A stretch of 64,000 nucleotides of DNA from the NCBI RefSeq assembly GCF_038024065.1, contig NZ_CP150667.1:1681501-1745500 (forward strand), read 5' to 3'. Under the pieces are notes generated by a model. The model searched no databases. It saw only the letters and a program-made list of their open reading frames with translations, and was not told where the DNA came from. Numbering within the stretch: position 1 is the stretch's first letter; each line of letters begins with the position of its first letter. Shown here in pieces: positions 43,227-55,540 of this stretch. Source of the DNA: Polaribacter sejongensis. GTDB lineage: Bacteria > Bacteroidota > Bacteroidia > Flavobacteriales > Flavobacteriaceae. The position numbers were made by a program, and so were the translations under genes.

Positions 43227-46076
43227 CTATTTTTTAAATAAATCGTATTTTAAACCAAAAGTAATTCTTCTACCGTAGTATTCCATTTGCATTGTTCTAC
43301 CACTTTCTCCTTGGTAGTAACGTAATGGTTGGTTAGTCAGATTATTTACACTAGCATAAATACTTAGGTTTTTATTAATGGTATAACCTGTACTAAAATC
43401 TAAGAAAAATTGTTTGTCGTAATAACGATCTTCAAAAGCATTACCTCCTATTTCATCTACATAAGCATCAGAAAAATTACCAGAAAGTCTTGCATTAAAT
43501 TTAGCATCTGCATACCCTAAAGAAGCGTTTAACATATTTGGTGTTGTGTTAGGCAAATCTATATCTTCTCTTTCCTCTCCGTCTTCATTACGAATTCCGT
43601 TTGCATCCGAAGTTAAAAAGGTATAATTAGCATACACACTAAAGTTTTTTAAGAAACCAGGTAAAAAATCTAATTTTCTTTGGATTGCTAATTCTGCTCC
43701 AAAAATAGATGCTTTATCACCATTTAAAGGTTGATAAACTTCAAAACCAGTAGTTCCTGGTCCAAAAGCATCTGTAGTAGTTTCTGATTGAAAAGTATAG
43801 GTAAAATCACTAATGTTTTTGTAAAAAAAACCTCCAGACAAAATACCTACATTTTCAAAATAAGTTTCTGCCATTACATCAAAATTCATAGAAGTTGTTG
43901 GCTTTAAATCTGGGTTACCTAAAAACACTTCTTCATCTCCAGTTACAACATCTAAAGTTGGTGTAATATCAACATAATTTGGTCTTGCCAATGTATTTGT
44001 CCAAGCAAATCTTAATACTGTTTTATCAGAAATATCGTATTTAACATGTACACCTGGCATTAAATTAGAATAAGAACTTTTTTCTGTTAAAGTACCATCT
44101 AAAGTATCTTCATCTAAAATATTATTTCCTGTTGCCGTTAATTTTGTGTGCTCTAATCGTAAACCAAACAATACACTTAACTTGTCAGACAATCTTTGAT
44201 TTGTCATCACATAACTCGCAAATACATTTTCCTTTACATCATAATTAGCTCTTAAAAACTCATCACTTATAGTTTCACCATTATTTAAATCTAAGCTTCC
44301 TAACCATTCTTCATCTGCAAATAAACCTGATTGGTATTGACTACCTGCTAAATAATCTGGGTTCGAATAATCTTTGGTTGGTATAGATGATAACGTAGGA
44401 TAATCGCTTTCTAAATCATATTCAAAGAAATCATTATCTCTTAATTTTGTTTTAAAACGACCTCTAAACCCAAATTTTATAAATCCATCTCCATGACCAA
44501 AAAAGTCTGATGGTAATTCAAAATTAACAAAAGTATTAAAGTCTTTTTCTTCTGTATATTGATTTTCTTCTGTGATTTCACCAAACTCAAAACTAGCAAG
44601 ATCATTAAAATCTGATGAATTTACGGCAGTAAACAAAGGAAACCTAGAATCAGAAATATCGTTATTAATACTATATTCAGTTTCAAACTCAGCATAACGT
44701 TCATTTAATCTTTCTTCGGATGCTTTTGCAAAAGAAGTCATCCAATCAATTTTTAATTTACCTGCAGCGTGGTTACCACCAAGTGTGTAATTCTGCATTT
44801 TTTGATCTTCTAAGCGTCTATTTTTATTTCGATCGTTATCAATACCACCTTTAGATTGTCTTTTAACTTCAACAGGAAACATTGTAGGTGTATTATCTGT
44901 AATGGTAAAATCTCCAAGTCCTATATCTTCTGCATCTAAAATCTCATGTTCTAATCTAAAACGATTTTCTCTGTCGTCTCTCCAATTATACATCGATTTA
45001 AAATAGATATTATTGTCATCATTAATTTGATAATCGAAGTTTGCAGAAAAACTTCTACGAACTCTTTGTACTAAATACGTACGTTCTTCAAAAACATTGG
45101 TATACGGATTTACTTCCAATTCAACTTCTTCACCAGCGTCATTTGTATATGCAAATTCATCCGTCCATTCTGCTTCCACATCATGAGAACCAAAATCATT
45201 ATCATTGATAGTTGCAGAAATCATCCAACCAAATTTTTTGTTTTTAGAACGATCTCCTACTAGAAAAGAACCATTTAAAATTCTTTTGTTTGTAATTGTG
45301 TTTACACCAGATCCTGCGGTTGCAGAAAGTCTAAAACTTTGAGGAGATGTTCTTGTTATTAAATTTACAGAACCTCCTAAAGCATCTGCATCCATATCTG
45401 GAGTTACCGCTTTATTAACTTGTATAGATTGTATCATGTCCGACGGAATTAAATCCATCTGTACATTTCTATTATCGCCTTCTGCAGACGGAATTCTACT
45501 TCCGTTAAGAGTTACGGAGTTTAATTGAGGAGAAAGACCTCTAATAATAATATTTCTAGCTTCTCCTTGATCTACTTGCATCGTAATACCAGGAATCCTT
45601 TTAACGGCATCTCCAATATTTGCATCCGGAAATTTACCAATTTGATCTGTAGAAACTACATTGGTAATATTTAAATTATTCTTTTGAGTGTTTAATGCTT
45701 TAGATTGGCTACCTAAGCTGTAAGATGTAATTAAAACATCATCTAATTGAATACTTTCTGAAACAAGTGCAATTTTAATCGATGTAGTTTCATTTTCTTT
45801 TACAACAACTTCTTGTAAAATATCTTTAAATCCTAAATAAGTTATTCTTATAGTGTGCGTACCAGCGGGTACACCAACTAAGGTGAACTTTCCATCAAAA
45901 TTAGAAATATCTCCTTTTTTAAGCGCTTCTATTAAAACATTTGCACCAGGTACATAAAGTCCATCCTTATCAGTAATAAGACCTTGTATTTTACTGGTTT
46001 GTGCAAATGAATTAAACGCACTTAACGACAAAAACATCGTTAATAAAAATAAATTAAAATTATAAAATTGTTTCAT
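43227..46076 (-). CDS. TonB-dependent receptor paired with the phytase
   Basis: Signal peptide (residues 1-26), a CarboxypepD_reg-like domain (about 29-110: IQGLITDKDGLYVPGANVLIE), a plug domain with IGKFPDANIGDAVKRIPGI (about 145-163), and a 22-stranded barrel ending FGLKYDLFKK. IGKFPDANIGDAVKRIPG is typical of the receptor group that carries oligosaccharides or phytate-like substrates in Bacteroidota. No SusD gene is adjacent. With the phytase it should bind and import inositol phosphates or products across the outer membrane. Confidence 0.92.
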   Translation of the reverse strand: MKQFYNFNLFLLTMFLSLSAFNSFAQTSKIQGLITDKDGLYVPGANVLIEALKKGDISNFDGKFTLVGVPAGTHTIRITYLGFKDILQEVVVKENETTSIKIALVSESIQLDDVLITSYSLGSQSKALNTQKNNLNITNVVSTDQIGKFPDANIGDAVKRIPGITMQVDQGEARNIIIRGLSPQLNSVTLNGSRIPSAEGDNRNVQMDLIPSDMIQSIQVNKAVTPDMDADALGGSVNLITRTSPQSFRLSATAGSGVNTITNKRILNGSFLVGDRSKNKKFGWMISATINDNDFGSHDVEAEWTDEFAYTNDAGEEVELEVNPYTNVFEERTYLVQRVRRSFSANFDYQINDDNNIYFKSMYNWRDDRENRFRLEHEILDAEDIGLGDFTITDNTPTMFPVEVKRQSKGGIDNDRNKNRRLEDQKMQNYTLGGNHAAGKLKIDWMTSFAKASEERLNERYAEFETEYSINNDISDSRFPLFTAVNSSDFNDLASFEFGEITEENQYTEEKDFNTFVNFELPSDFFGHGDGFIKFGFRGRFKTKLRDNDFFEYDLESDYPTLSSIPTKDYSNPDYLAGSQYQSGLFADEEWLGSLDLNNGETISDEFLRANYDVKENVFASYVMTNQRLSDKLSVLFGLRLEHTKLTATGNNILDEDTLDGTLTEKSSYSNLMPGVHVKYDISDKTVLRFAWTNTLARPNYVDITPTLDVVTGDEEVFLGNPDLKPTTSMNFDVMAETYFENVGILSGGFFYKNISDFTYTFQSETTTDAFGPGTTGFEVYQPLNGDKASIFGAELAIQRKLDFLPGFLKNFSVYANYTFLTSDANGIRNEDGEEREDIDLPNTTPNMLNASLGYADAKFNARLSGNFSDAYVDEIGGNAFEDRYYDKQFFLDFSTGYTINKNLSIYASVNNLTNQPLRYYQGESGRTMQMEYYGRRITFGLKYDLFKK

Positions 46077-46096
46077 TATTTAGTTTTTTTATAATG

Positions 46097-46119
46097 CAAA
46101 AGTAAATTTTGATTTACTT
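46097..46119 (-). promoter_or_regulatory. -7 element and overlapping inverted repeat upstream of the receptor-phytase operon
   Basis: The minus strand has TACTTTTG as -7 box. AAGTAAATTTTGATTTACTT (46100-46119) is a perfect 8-bp inverted repeat with a 4-base centre that overlaps this box, the position of a repressor or activator site. No -33 TTG is visible. Confidence 0.45.
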
Positions 46120-46259
46120 AACATTATTAACTAATTAAAAACAAAAAGCTAATTTTATACTTAATTTTAACCTGAATTAACGTTAACTTTAAAATGAATT
46201 AATCTAAATTTTAAACAATAAAAACAAATCTACTTACTATAGAGATATAAGCAAAAAAA

Positions 46260-46288
46260 AAAAGACCACTTAAAAAAGCAGTCTTTAT
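46260..46288 (-). terminator. Terminator of the DUF3467 gene
   Basis: On the minus strand AAAGACTGCTT and AAGTGGTCTTT pair (one mismatch/wobble) and are followed by a long T run. Confidence 0.7.
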
Positions 46289-46296
46289 ACTATTTA

Positions 46297-46608
46297 TTAA
46301 GCCTGTCCTGTAGGCCCAAAATTCATAGGAATTGGAGGTTGCTCATAATCTTTAATTTCACCATGTTGTTCTTCAAACTTTCTAACATTATCTGCTAAAG
46401 CTTGTGTTAAGCGTTTTGCATGTTGCGGAGTTAAAATAATTCTAGATTTTACTTTTGCCTTTGGTACACCTGGCATAATATTAATAAAATCTACAATAAA
46501 TTCTGACATAGAATGATTAATAATTGCAAGATTAGAATACGTTCCTTCTGCAATTTCCTGATCTAACTCAATATTTATTTGTCCGTCTTTGTTTTGATTT
46601 TCTTCCAT
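46297..46608 (-). CDS. DUF3467 family protein
   Basis: A 103-residue acidic protein matching DUF3467: INIELDQEIAEGTYSNLAII near residue 11, FVDFINIMPGVPKAKVKSRII, and the His-containing LTPQHAKRL. It has no signal peptide and is probably cytoplasmic. In this phylum it is regularly found next to rpoC, as here, which suggests a link with transcription, but function is unknown. The rpoC terminator lies between them. Confidence 0.85.
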   Translation of the reverse strand: MEENQNKDGQINIELDQEIAEGTYSNLAIINHSMSEFIVDFINIMPGVPKAKVKSRIILTPQHAKRLTQALADNVRKFEEQHGEIKDYEQPPIPMNFGPTGQA

Positions 46609-46715
46609 AATTAAAATTGTGTATTTGTTAATTCTAGTACATGTAAAATCGTAAAAAAAAATGAATTACACCCGTAAAATTTCACCTTTTATATTTAATA
46701 AAAGCTATAAAAAAG

Positions 46716-46768
46716 AAAAAGTTGAATTGAATAGTGCATCTGAGATACCCTAAACAATTCAACTTTTA
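46716..46768 (-). terminator. Terminator at the end of the rpoBC operon
   Basis: AAAAGTTGAATTG and CAATTCAACTTTT form a 13-bp stem with a 25-base loop; the minus-strand tail is TTTTTCTTTTTT. Confidence 0.8.
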
Positions 46769-46804
46769 AATAATTAAACTTTTACGTTTACACGTTTCGT
46801 TTAT

Positions 46805-49800
46805 TTAGAAACTTTTTTCTATTTCGTCTTTAGGACCAACTAGAATGTTTTCATAAGCTCTCATACCTGTACCTGCTGGAATTCTCTTACCAACAATTAC
46901 ATTTTCTTTTAAGCCTTCTAATGTATCTATTTTACCACTAACAGCAGCCTCGTTTAATACTTTTGTAGTTTCCTGGAAAGAAGCTGCAGAAATAAACGAT
47001 TTTGTTTGAAGTGATGCTCTTGTAATACCTTGTAAAACTTGCTCTGCCGTTGCCGGTTTAGCCTCTCTTGCCGTTACTAAGTTCTGATCATTTCTTCTTA
47101 ATAAAGAATTTTCATCTCTTAATTGACGAGCTGTAATAATTTGACCTGCACTTAAGTTTTCTGAATCTCCAGCGTCTTCAACAACCTTCATTCCAAAAAT
47201 ATCATCATTATCTTTGATAAAGTCAATTTTATGAACTAATTGATTCTCTAATAATAAAGTATCACCAGAATCTATAATTTTAACTTTACGCATCATTTGA
47301 CGAACAACAACCTCAAAATGCTTGTCATTAATTTTTACACCTTGTAAACGATATACTTCTTGAATTTCATTTACCAAGTACATTTGTACTGCAGATGGAC
47401 CTTGAATTCTTAAAATATCTGAAGGAGTTGTAGCTCCGTCTGATAATGGCATACCAGCTTTAATAAAGTCATTTTCTTGAACTAAAATCTGATTAGAAAG
47501 TTTTACTAAATACTTACTAATATCTCCAGTTTTAGATTCAACGATAATTTCTCTATTTCCACGTTTAATTTTACCGAAAGAAACAACACCATCAATCTCA
47601 GAAACAACAGATGGATTAGAAGGATTACGTGCTTCGAATAATTCTGTTACACGTGGTAAACCTCCTGTAATATCCCCAGCTTTACCAGATTTTCTTGGTA
47701 TTTTAACTAAAGTATGACCACTTTCTACTTTATCTCCATCAGTTACCATTAAGTGTGCACCTAAAGGTAAACTATAAGAACGTAAAGCATTACCGTCATT
47801 ATCTTCAATAATTAAAGATGGTATGATTTTCTTGTTTTTCGAGTCGATCATTACAATCTCCTGGAAACCAGTTTGCTCATCTACTTCTACAGAGTAATTG
47901 ATACCTTGTATTAAATTATCAAACTTCACTTTTCCAGCGAACTCAGAAACAATAACCCCGTTAAATGGATCCCATTGTACAATAGCATCTCCTTTTTTGA
48001 TTGATTTTATATCTTTATCAAATATAATAGAACCATAAGGAAGGATATTCGTACTTTGAGTAATTCCTGTTTTCTTGTCTATAATTTTAATCTCAGCAGT
48101 TCTAGAAATTACAATGTCAATTTCTTTACCTTCATTGTCTTTACCAGTTACTGTACGTAAATCATCTATAACAACTTTACCATCAAACTTAGCAATTAAT
48201 TTATTCTCTTCAGAAATATTACCTGCAACCCCACCAACGTGGAATGTACGTAATGTTAACTGTGTACCAGGTTCTCCAATAGATTGTGCTGCAATTACAC
48301 CAACTGCTTCACCAATTTGTACTTTGTTAAGGGTAGATAAACTCTGACCATAACATTTTGCACAAATACCTTTTGTAGATTCACAAGTTAAAGCAGATCT
48401 TACTTCTACAGCATCAATTCCAGACTTCTCAACAGCTACTGCTAATTGATAAGAAATTGGTTGATTTGCTTTTAAAAGAACTTCTTCTGTTAACGGGTGA
48501 TATACATCGTTTAATGAAACTCTACCTTCAATTCTTTCTGATAAAGATTCTACAATCTCATCATTTTTCTTTAAAGGTGCTACTTCTAAACCTCTTAATG
48601 TACCACAATCTTCTTCGTTAATGATAACATCTTGAGAAACATCTACTAATCTACGAGTTAAGTAACCAGCATCTGCCGTTTTTAAAGCCGTATCCGCAAG
48701 TCCTTTACGAGCACCGTGAGTAGAGATAAAGTATTCAAGAATTGATAAACCTTCCTTAAAGTTAGAAAGAATCGGATTCTCAATAATTTCTCCACCACCT
48801 GCAGTAGATTTCTTAGGTTTTGCCATTAATCCACGCATACCTGTTAACTGACGAATCTGCTCCTTAGAACCCCTTGCACCAGAATCAAGCATCATGTATA
48901 CCGAGTTGAAACCTTGTTGATCTTCACGTAAACGTTTCATAGATAACTCAGTTAAATCGTTATTGGTTCTACCCCAAATATCAATTACCTGATTATAACG
49001 CTCTTTTTGCGTTAACATACCCATGTTATAATTTCCTACAATAATATCCACCTCTTTGTTGGCTTCATCAATCATAGATTGTTTTTCTTTAGGAATAATA
49101 ATATCCCCTAATGAGAAAGATAAACCACCTTGGAAGGCAAATTTATATCCCATATTTTTAATATTATCTAAGAATTCTCCTGTAGTAGGAATATCTGTAG
49201 CTTTTAAAATACCACCAATAATTCCACGTAAGTTTTTCTTAGTTAATACCTCATTAATGTAACCAGCTTTCGCAGGAACAACTTCGTTAAATAATACTCT
49301 ACCAACAGTAGTTTGTATTATTTTTCTAACTTGCTCTCCGTTCTCATCAACATCGTAAGTTCTTACTTTAATTCCAGCATTTAAGTCTACCATTTCTTCG
49401 TTAAAAGCAATAGTTACTTCTTCTGGTGAATAAAAAGTTAATCCTTCTCCTTTAATTTTCACTTCTGGAGTAGAGATTCTCTCTTTAGTCATATAGTATA
49501 AACCAAGTACCATATCCTGAGAAGGAACTGTTACTGGTGCACCATTTGCAGGATTTAAGATATTATGAGAAGCCAACATTAATAATTGCGCTTCTAAAAT
49601 AGCTTCTGGTCCTAATGGTAAGTGAACCGCCATTTGATCCCCATCAAAATCCGCATTAAATGCAGAACATGCTAATGGGTGTAATTGGATTGCTTTTCCT
49701 TCAATTAATTTTGGTTGAAAAGCTTGTATACCTAGTCTGTGTAAAGTAGGAGCCCTGTTTAATAAAACTGGATGTCCTTTAATTACATTTTCTAAAATAT

Positions 49801-51079
49801 CCCAAACAACTGGTTCTTTTCTATCTATTATTTTCTTTGCAGATTTTACTGTTTTTACAATTCCTCTTTCAATTAGTTTTCTAATTACAAAAGGCTTGTA
49901 AAGTTCAGCTGCCATATCTTTTGGCAATCCACATTCAGATAATTTCATTTCTGGTCCAACAACAATTACAGAACGTGCAGAATAATCAACACGCTTTCCT
50001 AATAAATTCTGACGGAAACGTCCTTGTTTACCTTTTAATGAATCTGATAAAGATTTTAAAGGTCTGTTAGATTCAGTTTTTACTGCAGATGATTTACGTG
50101 TATTGTCAAATAAAGAATCTACTGATTCTTGTAACATACGTTTCTCATTACGTAAAATAACTTCTGGAGCTTTTATTTCAACCAATCTTTTTAAACGATT
50201 GTTTCTAATAATAACTCTTCTATAAAGATCATTTAAATCTGAAGTTGCAAAACGTCCACCATCTAAAGGAACTAAAGGTCTTAATTCTGGTGGAATAACT
50301 GGTACAGCTTTCATAATCATCCATTCTGGATGATTCTCTCTATTTTTCTGAGAGTCTCTAAATGCTTCAACAACATTTAAACGTTTTAATGCTTCAGTTT
50401 TACGTTGTTTAGACGTTTCTGTATTTGCCTTGTGTCTTAATTCAAAAGACAACCCATCTAAATCGATACGCGCTAATAAATCAATTAAACATTCAGCACC
50501 CATTTTAGCGATAAACTTGTTTGGGTCAGTATCATCTAAGTATTGGTTATCTTGTGGTAACTCATCAGCAATATCTAAATATTCCTCTTCCGTTAAGAAA
50601 TCCATTTTTTGTAATGGCTCTCCTTCCACATTCTTTGCAATACCTGGTTGAATTACTACATAACGTTCATAGTAAATAATCATATCTAACTTCTTAGATG
50701 GTAAACCTAAAAGGTATCCCATTTTGTTAGGTAATGATCTAAAATACCAAATATGAGCAACAGGCACAACTAAGTTGATATGCCCTACTCTTTCTCTACG
50801 TACTTTCTTTTCAGTTACTTCTACACCACATCTATCACAAACGATACCTTTGTAGCGAATTCTTTTGTACTTTCCACAAGCACATTCATAATCCTTTACA
50901 GGACCAAAAATACGCTCACAAAATAAACCATCTCTTTCTGGCTTGTGTGTACGGTAATTTATAGTTTCTGGTTTTAAAACTTCACCTTTAGAAATTTCTA
51001 AAATAGCTTCTGGTGAGGATAAACCAATTGAGATTTTGTTAAACTTTTTTACAGTGTATTTCTCTTGTTTTCTTGCCAT
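46805..51079 (-). CDS. rpoC: RNA polymerase subunit beta'
   Basis: The catalytic largest subunit of RNA polymerase. The N-terminal zinc site ([21 protein letters not shown], cited by its four Cys near residues 66-84), the active-site NADFDGDQM at about residue 470, and the second zinc site [11 protein letters not shown] are intact. Length 1424 agrees with Bacteroidota homologues. It is 79 bases downstream of rpoB, with a palindromic element in the spacer. Confidence 0.99.
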   Translation of the reverse strand: MARKQEKYTVKKFNKISIGLSSPEAILEISKGEVLKPETINYRTHKPERDGLFCERIFGPVKDYECACGKYKRIRYKGIVCDRCGVEVTEKKVRRERVGHINLVVPVAHIWYFRSLPNKMGYLLGLPSKKLDMIIYYERYVVIQPGIAKNVEGEPLQKMDFLTEEEYLDIADELPQDNQYLDDTDPNKFIAKMGAECLIDLLARIDLDGLSFELRHKANTETSKQRKTEALKRLNVVEAFRDSQKNRENHPEWMIMKAVPVIPPELRPLVPLDGGRFATSDLNDLYRRVIIRNNRLKRLVEIKAPEVILRNEKRMLQESVDSLFDNTRKSSAVKTESNRPLKSLSDSLKGKQGRFRQNLLGKRVDYSARSVIVVGPEMKLSECGLPKDMAAELYKPFVIRKLIERGIVKTVKSAKKIIDRKEPVVWDILENVIKGHPVLLNRAPTLHRLGIQAFQPKLIEGKAIQLHPLACSAFNADFDGDQMAVHLPLGPEAILEAQLLMLASHNILNPANGAPVTVPSQDMVLGLYYMTKERISTPEVKIKGEGLTFYSPEEVTIAFNEEMVDLNAGIKVRTYDVDENGEQVRKIIQTTVGRVLFNEVVPAKAGYINEVLTKKNLRGIIGGILKATDIPTTGEFLDNIKNMGYKFAFQGGLSFSLGDIIIPKEKQSMIDEANKEVDIIVGNYNMGMLTQKERYNQVIDIWGRTNNDLTELSMKRLREDQQGFNSVYMMLDSGARGSKEQIRQLTGMRGLMAKPKKSTAGGGEIIENPILSNFKEGLSILEYFISTHGARKGLADTALKTADAGYLTRRLVDVSQDVIINEEDCGTLRGLEVAPLKKNDEIVESLSERIEGRVSLNDVYHPLTEEVLLKANQPISYQLAVAVEKSGIDAVEVRSALTCESTKGICAKCYGQSLSTLNKVQIGEAVGVIAAQSIGEPGTQLTLRTFHVGGVAGNISEENKLIAKFDGKVVIDDLRTVTGKDNEGKEIDIVISRTAEIKIIDKKTGITQSTNILPYGSIIFDKDIKSIKKGDAIVQWDPFNGVIVSEFAGKVKFDNLIQGINYSVEVDEQTGFQEIVMIDSKNKKIIPSLIIEDNDGNALRSYSLPLGAHLMVTDGDKVESGHTLVKIPRKSGKAGDITGGLPRVTELFEARNPSNPSVVSEIDGVVSFGKIKRGNREIIVESKTGDISKYLVKLSNQILVQENDFIKAGMPLSDGATTPSDILRIQGPSAVQMYLVNEIQEVYRLQGVKINDKHFEVVVRQMMRKVKIIDSGDTLLLENQLVHKIDFIKDNDDIFGMKVVEDAGDSENLSAGQIITARQLRDENSLLRRNDQNLVTAREAKPATAEQVLQGITRASLQTKSFISAASFQETTKVLNEAAVSGKIDTLEGLKENVIVGKRIPAGTGMRAYENILVGPKDEIEKSF

Positions 51080-51091
51080 GTCTTTTGATAA

Positions 51092-51143
51092 GTATTCAGT
51101 TGGCAGTATTCAATAACCAGTTACAAAATTGTAACTGGTTATT
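51092..51143. repeat. Palindromic insert in the rpoB-rpoC spacer
   Basis: AGTATTCAGT and GGCAGTATTCA are direct near-repeats beside a perfect 32-base palindrome (51112-51143) with arms AATAACCAGTTACAAA. It fills most of the spacer. Similar words (GTGTTCAGTGTTCAGTGTATT) occur at 61685-61705. Confidence 0.75.
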
Positions 51144-51158
51144 GGTTACTGAAAAAAT

Positions 51159-54100
51159 TTATTCTTCTAATCTAACGTCTAAACCTAAACCTTTAAGTTC
51201 ATGCATTAATACGTTAAACGACTCTGGTAAACCTGGTTCTGGCATAGCTTCACCTTTCACAATACTTTCGTATGTTTTAGCTCTTCCCATAACATCATCC
51301 GATTTCACAGTTAAGATTTCTCTTAAGATACTTGATGCACCATAAGCCTCAAGTGCCCAAACTTCCATCTCTCCAAAACGCTGACCCCCAAATTGTGCTT
51401 TACCACCTAAAGGTTGTTGTGTAATTAATGAATATGGTCCAATAGAACGCGCATGCATTTTATCTTCAATCATGTGACCTAACTTAATCATATAAATGAT
51501 ACCAACTGTTGCCGGTTGATCGAAACGTTTTCCTGTTCCACCATCATATAAATAAGTATGTCCAAATCTTGGTACACCTGCTGTATCCGTAATCTCATTA
51601 ATCTGGTCTAAAGATGCTCCATCAAAAATTGGTGTTGCATACTTAGTTCCTAATTTTTGACCTGCCCAACCAAGAACAGTTTCATAAATCTGACCAATAT
51701 TCATACGAGAAGGTACCCCTAATGGATTTAATACGATATCAACTGGAGTTCCGTCTTCTAAGAAAGGCATATCTTCTGCACGTACAATACGAGCAACAAT
51801 ACCTTTATTTCCGTGACGTCCCGCCATTTTATCACCCACTTTTAACTTACGTTTCTTAGCGATATAAACTTTAGCAAGCTTTAAAATACCTGCTGGCAAT
51901 TCATCTCCAACAGAGATTGTAAATTTTTGACGACGTAAAGAACCTTGTAAATCATTTACTTTAATTTTGTAATTGTGAACTAATTCACCTACAAAACTAT
52001 TTAAGTCTTTATCTGTTGTCCAAGAACCTGTTAAGTGAATATAATCATCAACAGAATTTAACATTTTAAGTGTGTATTTTTTACCTTTTGGTAAAACTTC
52101 TTCACCTAAGTCATTGTAAACTCCTTGCGAAGTTTTTCCACTGATAAGTAAAAACAACTTGTCTATTAAAACATCTTTTAAACCTTCGAATTTAGATACA
52201 AATGAAGCTTCTAACTTAGCTACTGCTTCTTTATCTCTTAATCTCTTGTTTTTATCTTTAACAGCTCTTCTAAATAATTTTTTATCAATTACTACACCTC
52301 TTAATGATGGAGAAGCTTTTAATGATGCATCTTTTACATCACCAGCTTTATCACCAAAAATTGCGCGTAATAATTTTTCTTCTGGAGTAGGATCGGATTC
52401 TCCTTTTGGTGTAATCTTACCAATTAAGATATCACCAGGATTCACTTCTGCTCCAATTCTAATCATTCCGTTTTCATCTAAATCTTTGGTAGCTTCTTCA
52501 GAAACGTTAGGAATATCATTAGTTAACTCTTCAGTTCCTAATTTTGTATCTCTTACGTCTAAAGAATACTCATCAATATGAATAGATGTAAATATATCTT
52601 CACGAACAACTTTTTCAGAAATTACAATTGCATCCTCAAAGTTATACCCTTTCCAAGGCATAAAGGCTACTTTCATGTTTCTACCTAAAGCTAATTCTCC
52701 TTTTTGTGTTGCATAACCTTCACAAAGAACTTGTCCTTCTTCAACTCTATCTCCTTTTTCTACAATCGGTTTTAAGTTGATGTTTGTTCCTTGATTCGTT
52801 TTTCTAAATTTAATTAAGTTATAAGAAACTTCATCAGATTCAAAACTTACAAGTTTTTCCTCTTCTGTTCTATCATACTTAATTGTAATTTTATTAGCAT
52901 CTACATAAGTAACTTCACCTGCTCCTTCAGCATTAATTAAGATACGAGAATCTTTTGCAACTCTACGCTCTAAACCTGTACCTACAATTGGAGATTCTGG
53001 TCTTAATAATGGTACTGCTTGACGCATCATGTTAGATCCCATCAACGCTCTATTCGCATCATCATGTTCCAAGAAAGGAATTAAAGATGCAGAAATTGAA
53101 GCAATCTGGTTAGGAGCAACATCCATAAAGTTAATGTCTTCAGGACTTACAACTGGGAAATCACCACCTTCACGTGAAATCATTCTTTCAGCAACAAATC
53201 TTCCATCTTTATCTAATTCTAAGTTAGATTGAGCAAATTTCATTCCCTCTTCTTCCTCAGCACTTAAATAAATTGGCTCTTCAGTTCCAACAACACCTTC
53301 TACTACTTTTCTATATGGAGTCTCAATAAACCCTAAATTATTCACTTTTGCAAAAACAGAAAGTGAAGAAATTAAACCAATATTTGGTCCCTCAGGAGTT
53401 TCAATTGGACATAAACGACCATAGTGAGTATAGTGAACATCACGTACCTCAAAACCAGCTCTTTCTCTAGATAAACCACCCGGTCCTAGTGCAGATAATC
53501 TACGCTTGTGAGTAATCTCTGCTAATGGATTGGTTTGATCCATAAACTGAGACAATTGGTTGGTACCAAAGAATGAGTTAATTACAGATGATAATGTTTT
53601 AGCATTAATTAAATCGATAGGAGTAAACACTTCGTTATCACGTACATTCATACGCTCACGAATTGTTCTAGCCATACGAGCTAAACCAACACCAAACTGA
53701 CCTGCTAATTGCTCACCAACAGTTCTTACACGTCTGTTAGATAAGTGATCAATATCATCTACCTCTGCTTTAGAGTTGATTAACTCAATTAAATATTTAA
53801 TAATAGTTATAATATCTAATTTTGTTAATACTTTTTGATCAATAGGTTCATTTAACTGAAGTTTAGTGTTCATTCTAAAACGACCAACTTCACCTAAATT
53901 ATATCTTTGTTCAGAAAAGAATAACTTATCTATAATACCTCTTGCAGTCTCCTCATCTGGCGGTTCTGCATTACGTAATTGTCTATAGATATGTTCTACT
54001 GCTTCTTTTTCAGAATTCGTAGGATCTTTCTGTAAAGTATTATGAATAATAGCATAATCTGCCATATCGTTATCTTCTTTATGAAGTAAAACGGTTTTAG

Positions 54101-54968
54101 CACCTGCGTCTATTATTTCATCAATATGTTCTTTATCTAAAATGGTATCACGATCAAAAATTATTTCATTTCTTTCGATTGATACAACTTCACCAGTATC
54201 TTCATCTACAAAATCTTCATGCCAAGTTTTTAAAACTCTAGCAGCTAATTTGCGACCTAATACTTTTTTTAATCCAGCTTTAGAAACCTTTACCTCTTCT
54301 GCAAGATCAAATATCTCTAAAATATCTTTATCTCTTTCAAAACCGATTGCTCTGAATAATGTTGTTACTGGTAATTTTTTCTTTCTATCAATATAAGCAT
54401 ACATTACTTGATTGATATCGGTAGCAAATTCTATCCAAGAACCTTTAAAAGGTATTACCCTTGCTGAATATAATTTTGTACCATTTGCATGGAAAGATTG
54501 TCCGAAGAATACACCAGGAGACCTGTGTAATTGTGAAACGACAACACGCTCTGCACCATTAATTACAAAGGTACCAGAGTTAGTCATATAAGGTATTGTA
54601 CCAAGATAAACATCTTGAACAATAGTTTCGAAATCTTCATGTTCTGGATCTGTACAGTACAATTTTAGACGTGCTTTTAAAGGCACACTGTGCGTTAGAC
54701 CTCTTTCAATACACTCTTGTATAGAGTATCTTGGTGGGTCTACGAAGTAATCTAAAAATTCTAAAACGAATTGATTTCTTGTATCTGTAATTGGAAAGTT
54801 ATCCATGAAGGTTTTGTACAAACCTTCTTCACCTCTTTCTTCTGCCTTAGTTTGAAGTTGGAAAAAATCTTGAAAAGATTTTACCTGAATATCCAAAAAG
54901 TCTGGATATTCCTTTATCATTTGAGAAGTAGCGAAGTTGATTCTTTCAGTAGTGTTTTTCGTTGCCAA
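51159..54968 (-). CDS. rpoB: RNA polymerase subunit beta
   Basis: Forms the active centre with rpoC. The rifampicin-region sequence [25 protein letters not shown] is present near residue 460 (cited in part: [15 protein letters not shown]), with the Mg-proximal [13 protein letters not shown] and the C-terminal [21 protein letters not shown]. The residues expected at the common rifampicin-resistance positions look wild type ([19 protein letters not shown]). Length 1269 is typical. Confidence 0.99.
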   Translation of the reverse strand: MATKNTTERINFATSQMIKEYPDFLDIQVKSFQDFFQLQTKAEERGEEGLYKTFMDNFPITDTRNQFVLEFLDYFVDPPRYSIQECIERGLTHSVPLKARLKLYCTDPEHEDFETIVQDVYLGTIPYMTNSGTFVINGAERVVVSQLHRSPGVFFGQSFHANGTKLYSARVIPFKGSWIEFATDINQVMYAYIDRKKKLPVTTLFRAIGFERDKDILEIFDLAEEVKVSKAGLKKVLGRKLAARVLKTWHEDFVDEDTGEVVSIERNEIIFDRDTILDKEHIDEIIDAGAKTVLLHKEDNDMADYAIIHNTLQKDPTNSEKEAVEHIYRQLRNAEPPDEETARGIIDKLFFSEQRYNLGEVGRFRMNTKLQLNEPIDQKVLTKLDIITIIKYLIELINSKAEVDDIDHLSNRRVRTVGEQLAGQFGVGLARMARTIRERMNVRDNEVFTPIDLINAKTLSSVINSFFGTNQLSQFMDQTNPLAEITHKRRLSALGPGGLSRERAGFEVRDVHYTHYGRLCPIETPEGPNIGLISSLSVFAKVNNLGFIETPYRKVVEGVVGTEEPIYLSAEEEEGMKFAQSNLELDKDGRFVAERMISREGGDFPVVSPEDINFMDVAPNQIASISASLIPFLEHDDANRALMGSNMMRQAVPLLRPESPIVGTGLERRVAKDSRILINAEGAGEVTYVDANKITIKYDRTEEEKLVSFESDEVSYNLIKFRKTNQGTNINLKPIVEKGDRVEEGQVLCEGYATQKGELALGRNMKVAFMPWKGYNFEDAIVISEKVVREDIFTSIHIDEYSLDVRDTKLGTEELTNDIPNVSEEATKDLDENGMIRIGAEVNPGDILIGKITPKGESDPTPEEKLLRAIFGDKAGDVKDASLKASPSLRGVVIDKKLFRRAVKDKNKRLRDKEAVAKLEASFVSKFEGLKDVLIDKLFLLISGKTSQGVYNDLGEEVLPKGKKYTLKMLNSVDDYIHLTGSWTTDKDLNSFVGELVHNYKIKVNDLQGSLRRQKFTISVGDELPAGILKLAKVYIAKKRKLKVGDKMAGRHGNKGIVARIVRAEDMPFLEDGTPVDIVLNPLGVPSRMNIGQIYETVLGWAGQKLGTKYATPIFDGASLDQINEITDTAGVPRFGHTYLYDGGTGKRFDQPATVGIIYMIKLGHMIEDKMHARSIGPYSLITQQPLGGKAQFGGQRFGEMEVWALEAYGASSILREILTVKSDDVMGRAKTYESIVKGEAMPEPGLPESFNVLMHELKGLGLDVRLEE

Positions 54969-55030
54969 AAGAGAATATTTTTTTGATTAAAATCTGAAAT
55001 AAAAATAAAAAACGAATATATACACAAAAT

Positions 55031-55107
55031 GGTTTAGGTCTAAAAACGTTAGTTCTTAGTACCTAAACCTAAATTTGTTTTCCCGTTTCGATTACTCGAA
55101 CTCGGGA
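55031..55107. repeat. Hairpins in the rplL-rpoB spacer
   Basis: GGTTTAGGT and ACCTAAACC (55031-55039, 55061-55069) form a 9-bp stem. A second structure TCCCG...CGGGA with inner TCGA/TCGA lies at 55081-55107, just after the rplL stop. They lie where other bacteria place an attenuator or RNase processing site that lowers rpoBC relative to L7/L12. Confidence 0.6.
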
Positions 55108-55115
55108 CAAAATGC

Positions 55116-55490
55116 TTACTTAAGCTCTACCTCAGCTCCAGCTTCTTCTAAAGATTTTTTAAGACCTTCAGCCTCATCTTTAGAGATACCTTCTTTTACT
55201 GCTGCTGGTGCGCTATCTACGATACCTTTAGCTTCTTTTAATCCTAAACCAGTTAATTCTTTAACTAATTTTACAACTGCTAATTTAGAAGAACCTGCTG
55301 CTTTTAAAATAACATCAAATTCAGTTTGTTCATCTGCTGCATCTTCTCCTGCTGCTGCTGGACCTGCTACTGCTACTGCTGCTGCTGCTGGCTCAATACC
55401 ATATTCATCTTTTAAAATAGTAGCTAATTCATTAACTTCTTTTACTGTTAAGTTAACTAATTGCTCTGCGAAATCTTTTAATTCTGCCAT
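55116..55490 (-). CDS. rplL: 50S ribosomal protein L7/L12
   Basis: The acidic stalk protein that recruits GTPase factors. It has the N-terminal dimerisation region ([20 protein letters not shown]), an Ala/Gly-rich hinge ([18 protein letters not shown]) and the conserved C-terminal domain ([21 protein letters not shown]). Length 124 is normal. It is followed by a spacer with two hairpins before rpoB. Confidence 0.98.
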   Translation of the reverse strand: MAELKDFAEQLVNLTVKEVNELATILKDEYGIEPAAAAVAVAGPAAAGEDAADEQTEFDVILKAAGSSKLAVVKLVKELTGLGLKEAKGIVDSAPAAVKEGISKDEAEGLKKSLEEAGAEVELK

Positions 55491-55540
55491 TTTAATTGTT
55501 TTTAAAAATTTTGTTTATTATAGTTTATTTGTGCGCGTAC

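Noticed and set aside
43227..46076. SusC/SusD polysaccharide utilisation locus
   Set aside because: There is no SusD gene or glycoside hydrolase next to the receptor; the partner is a phytase.
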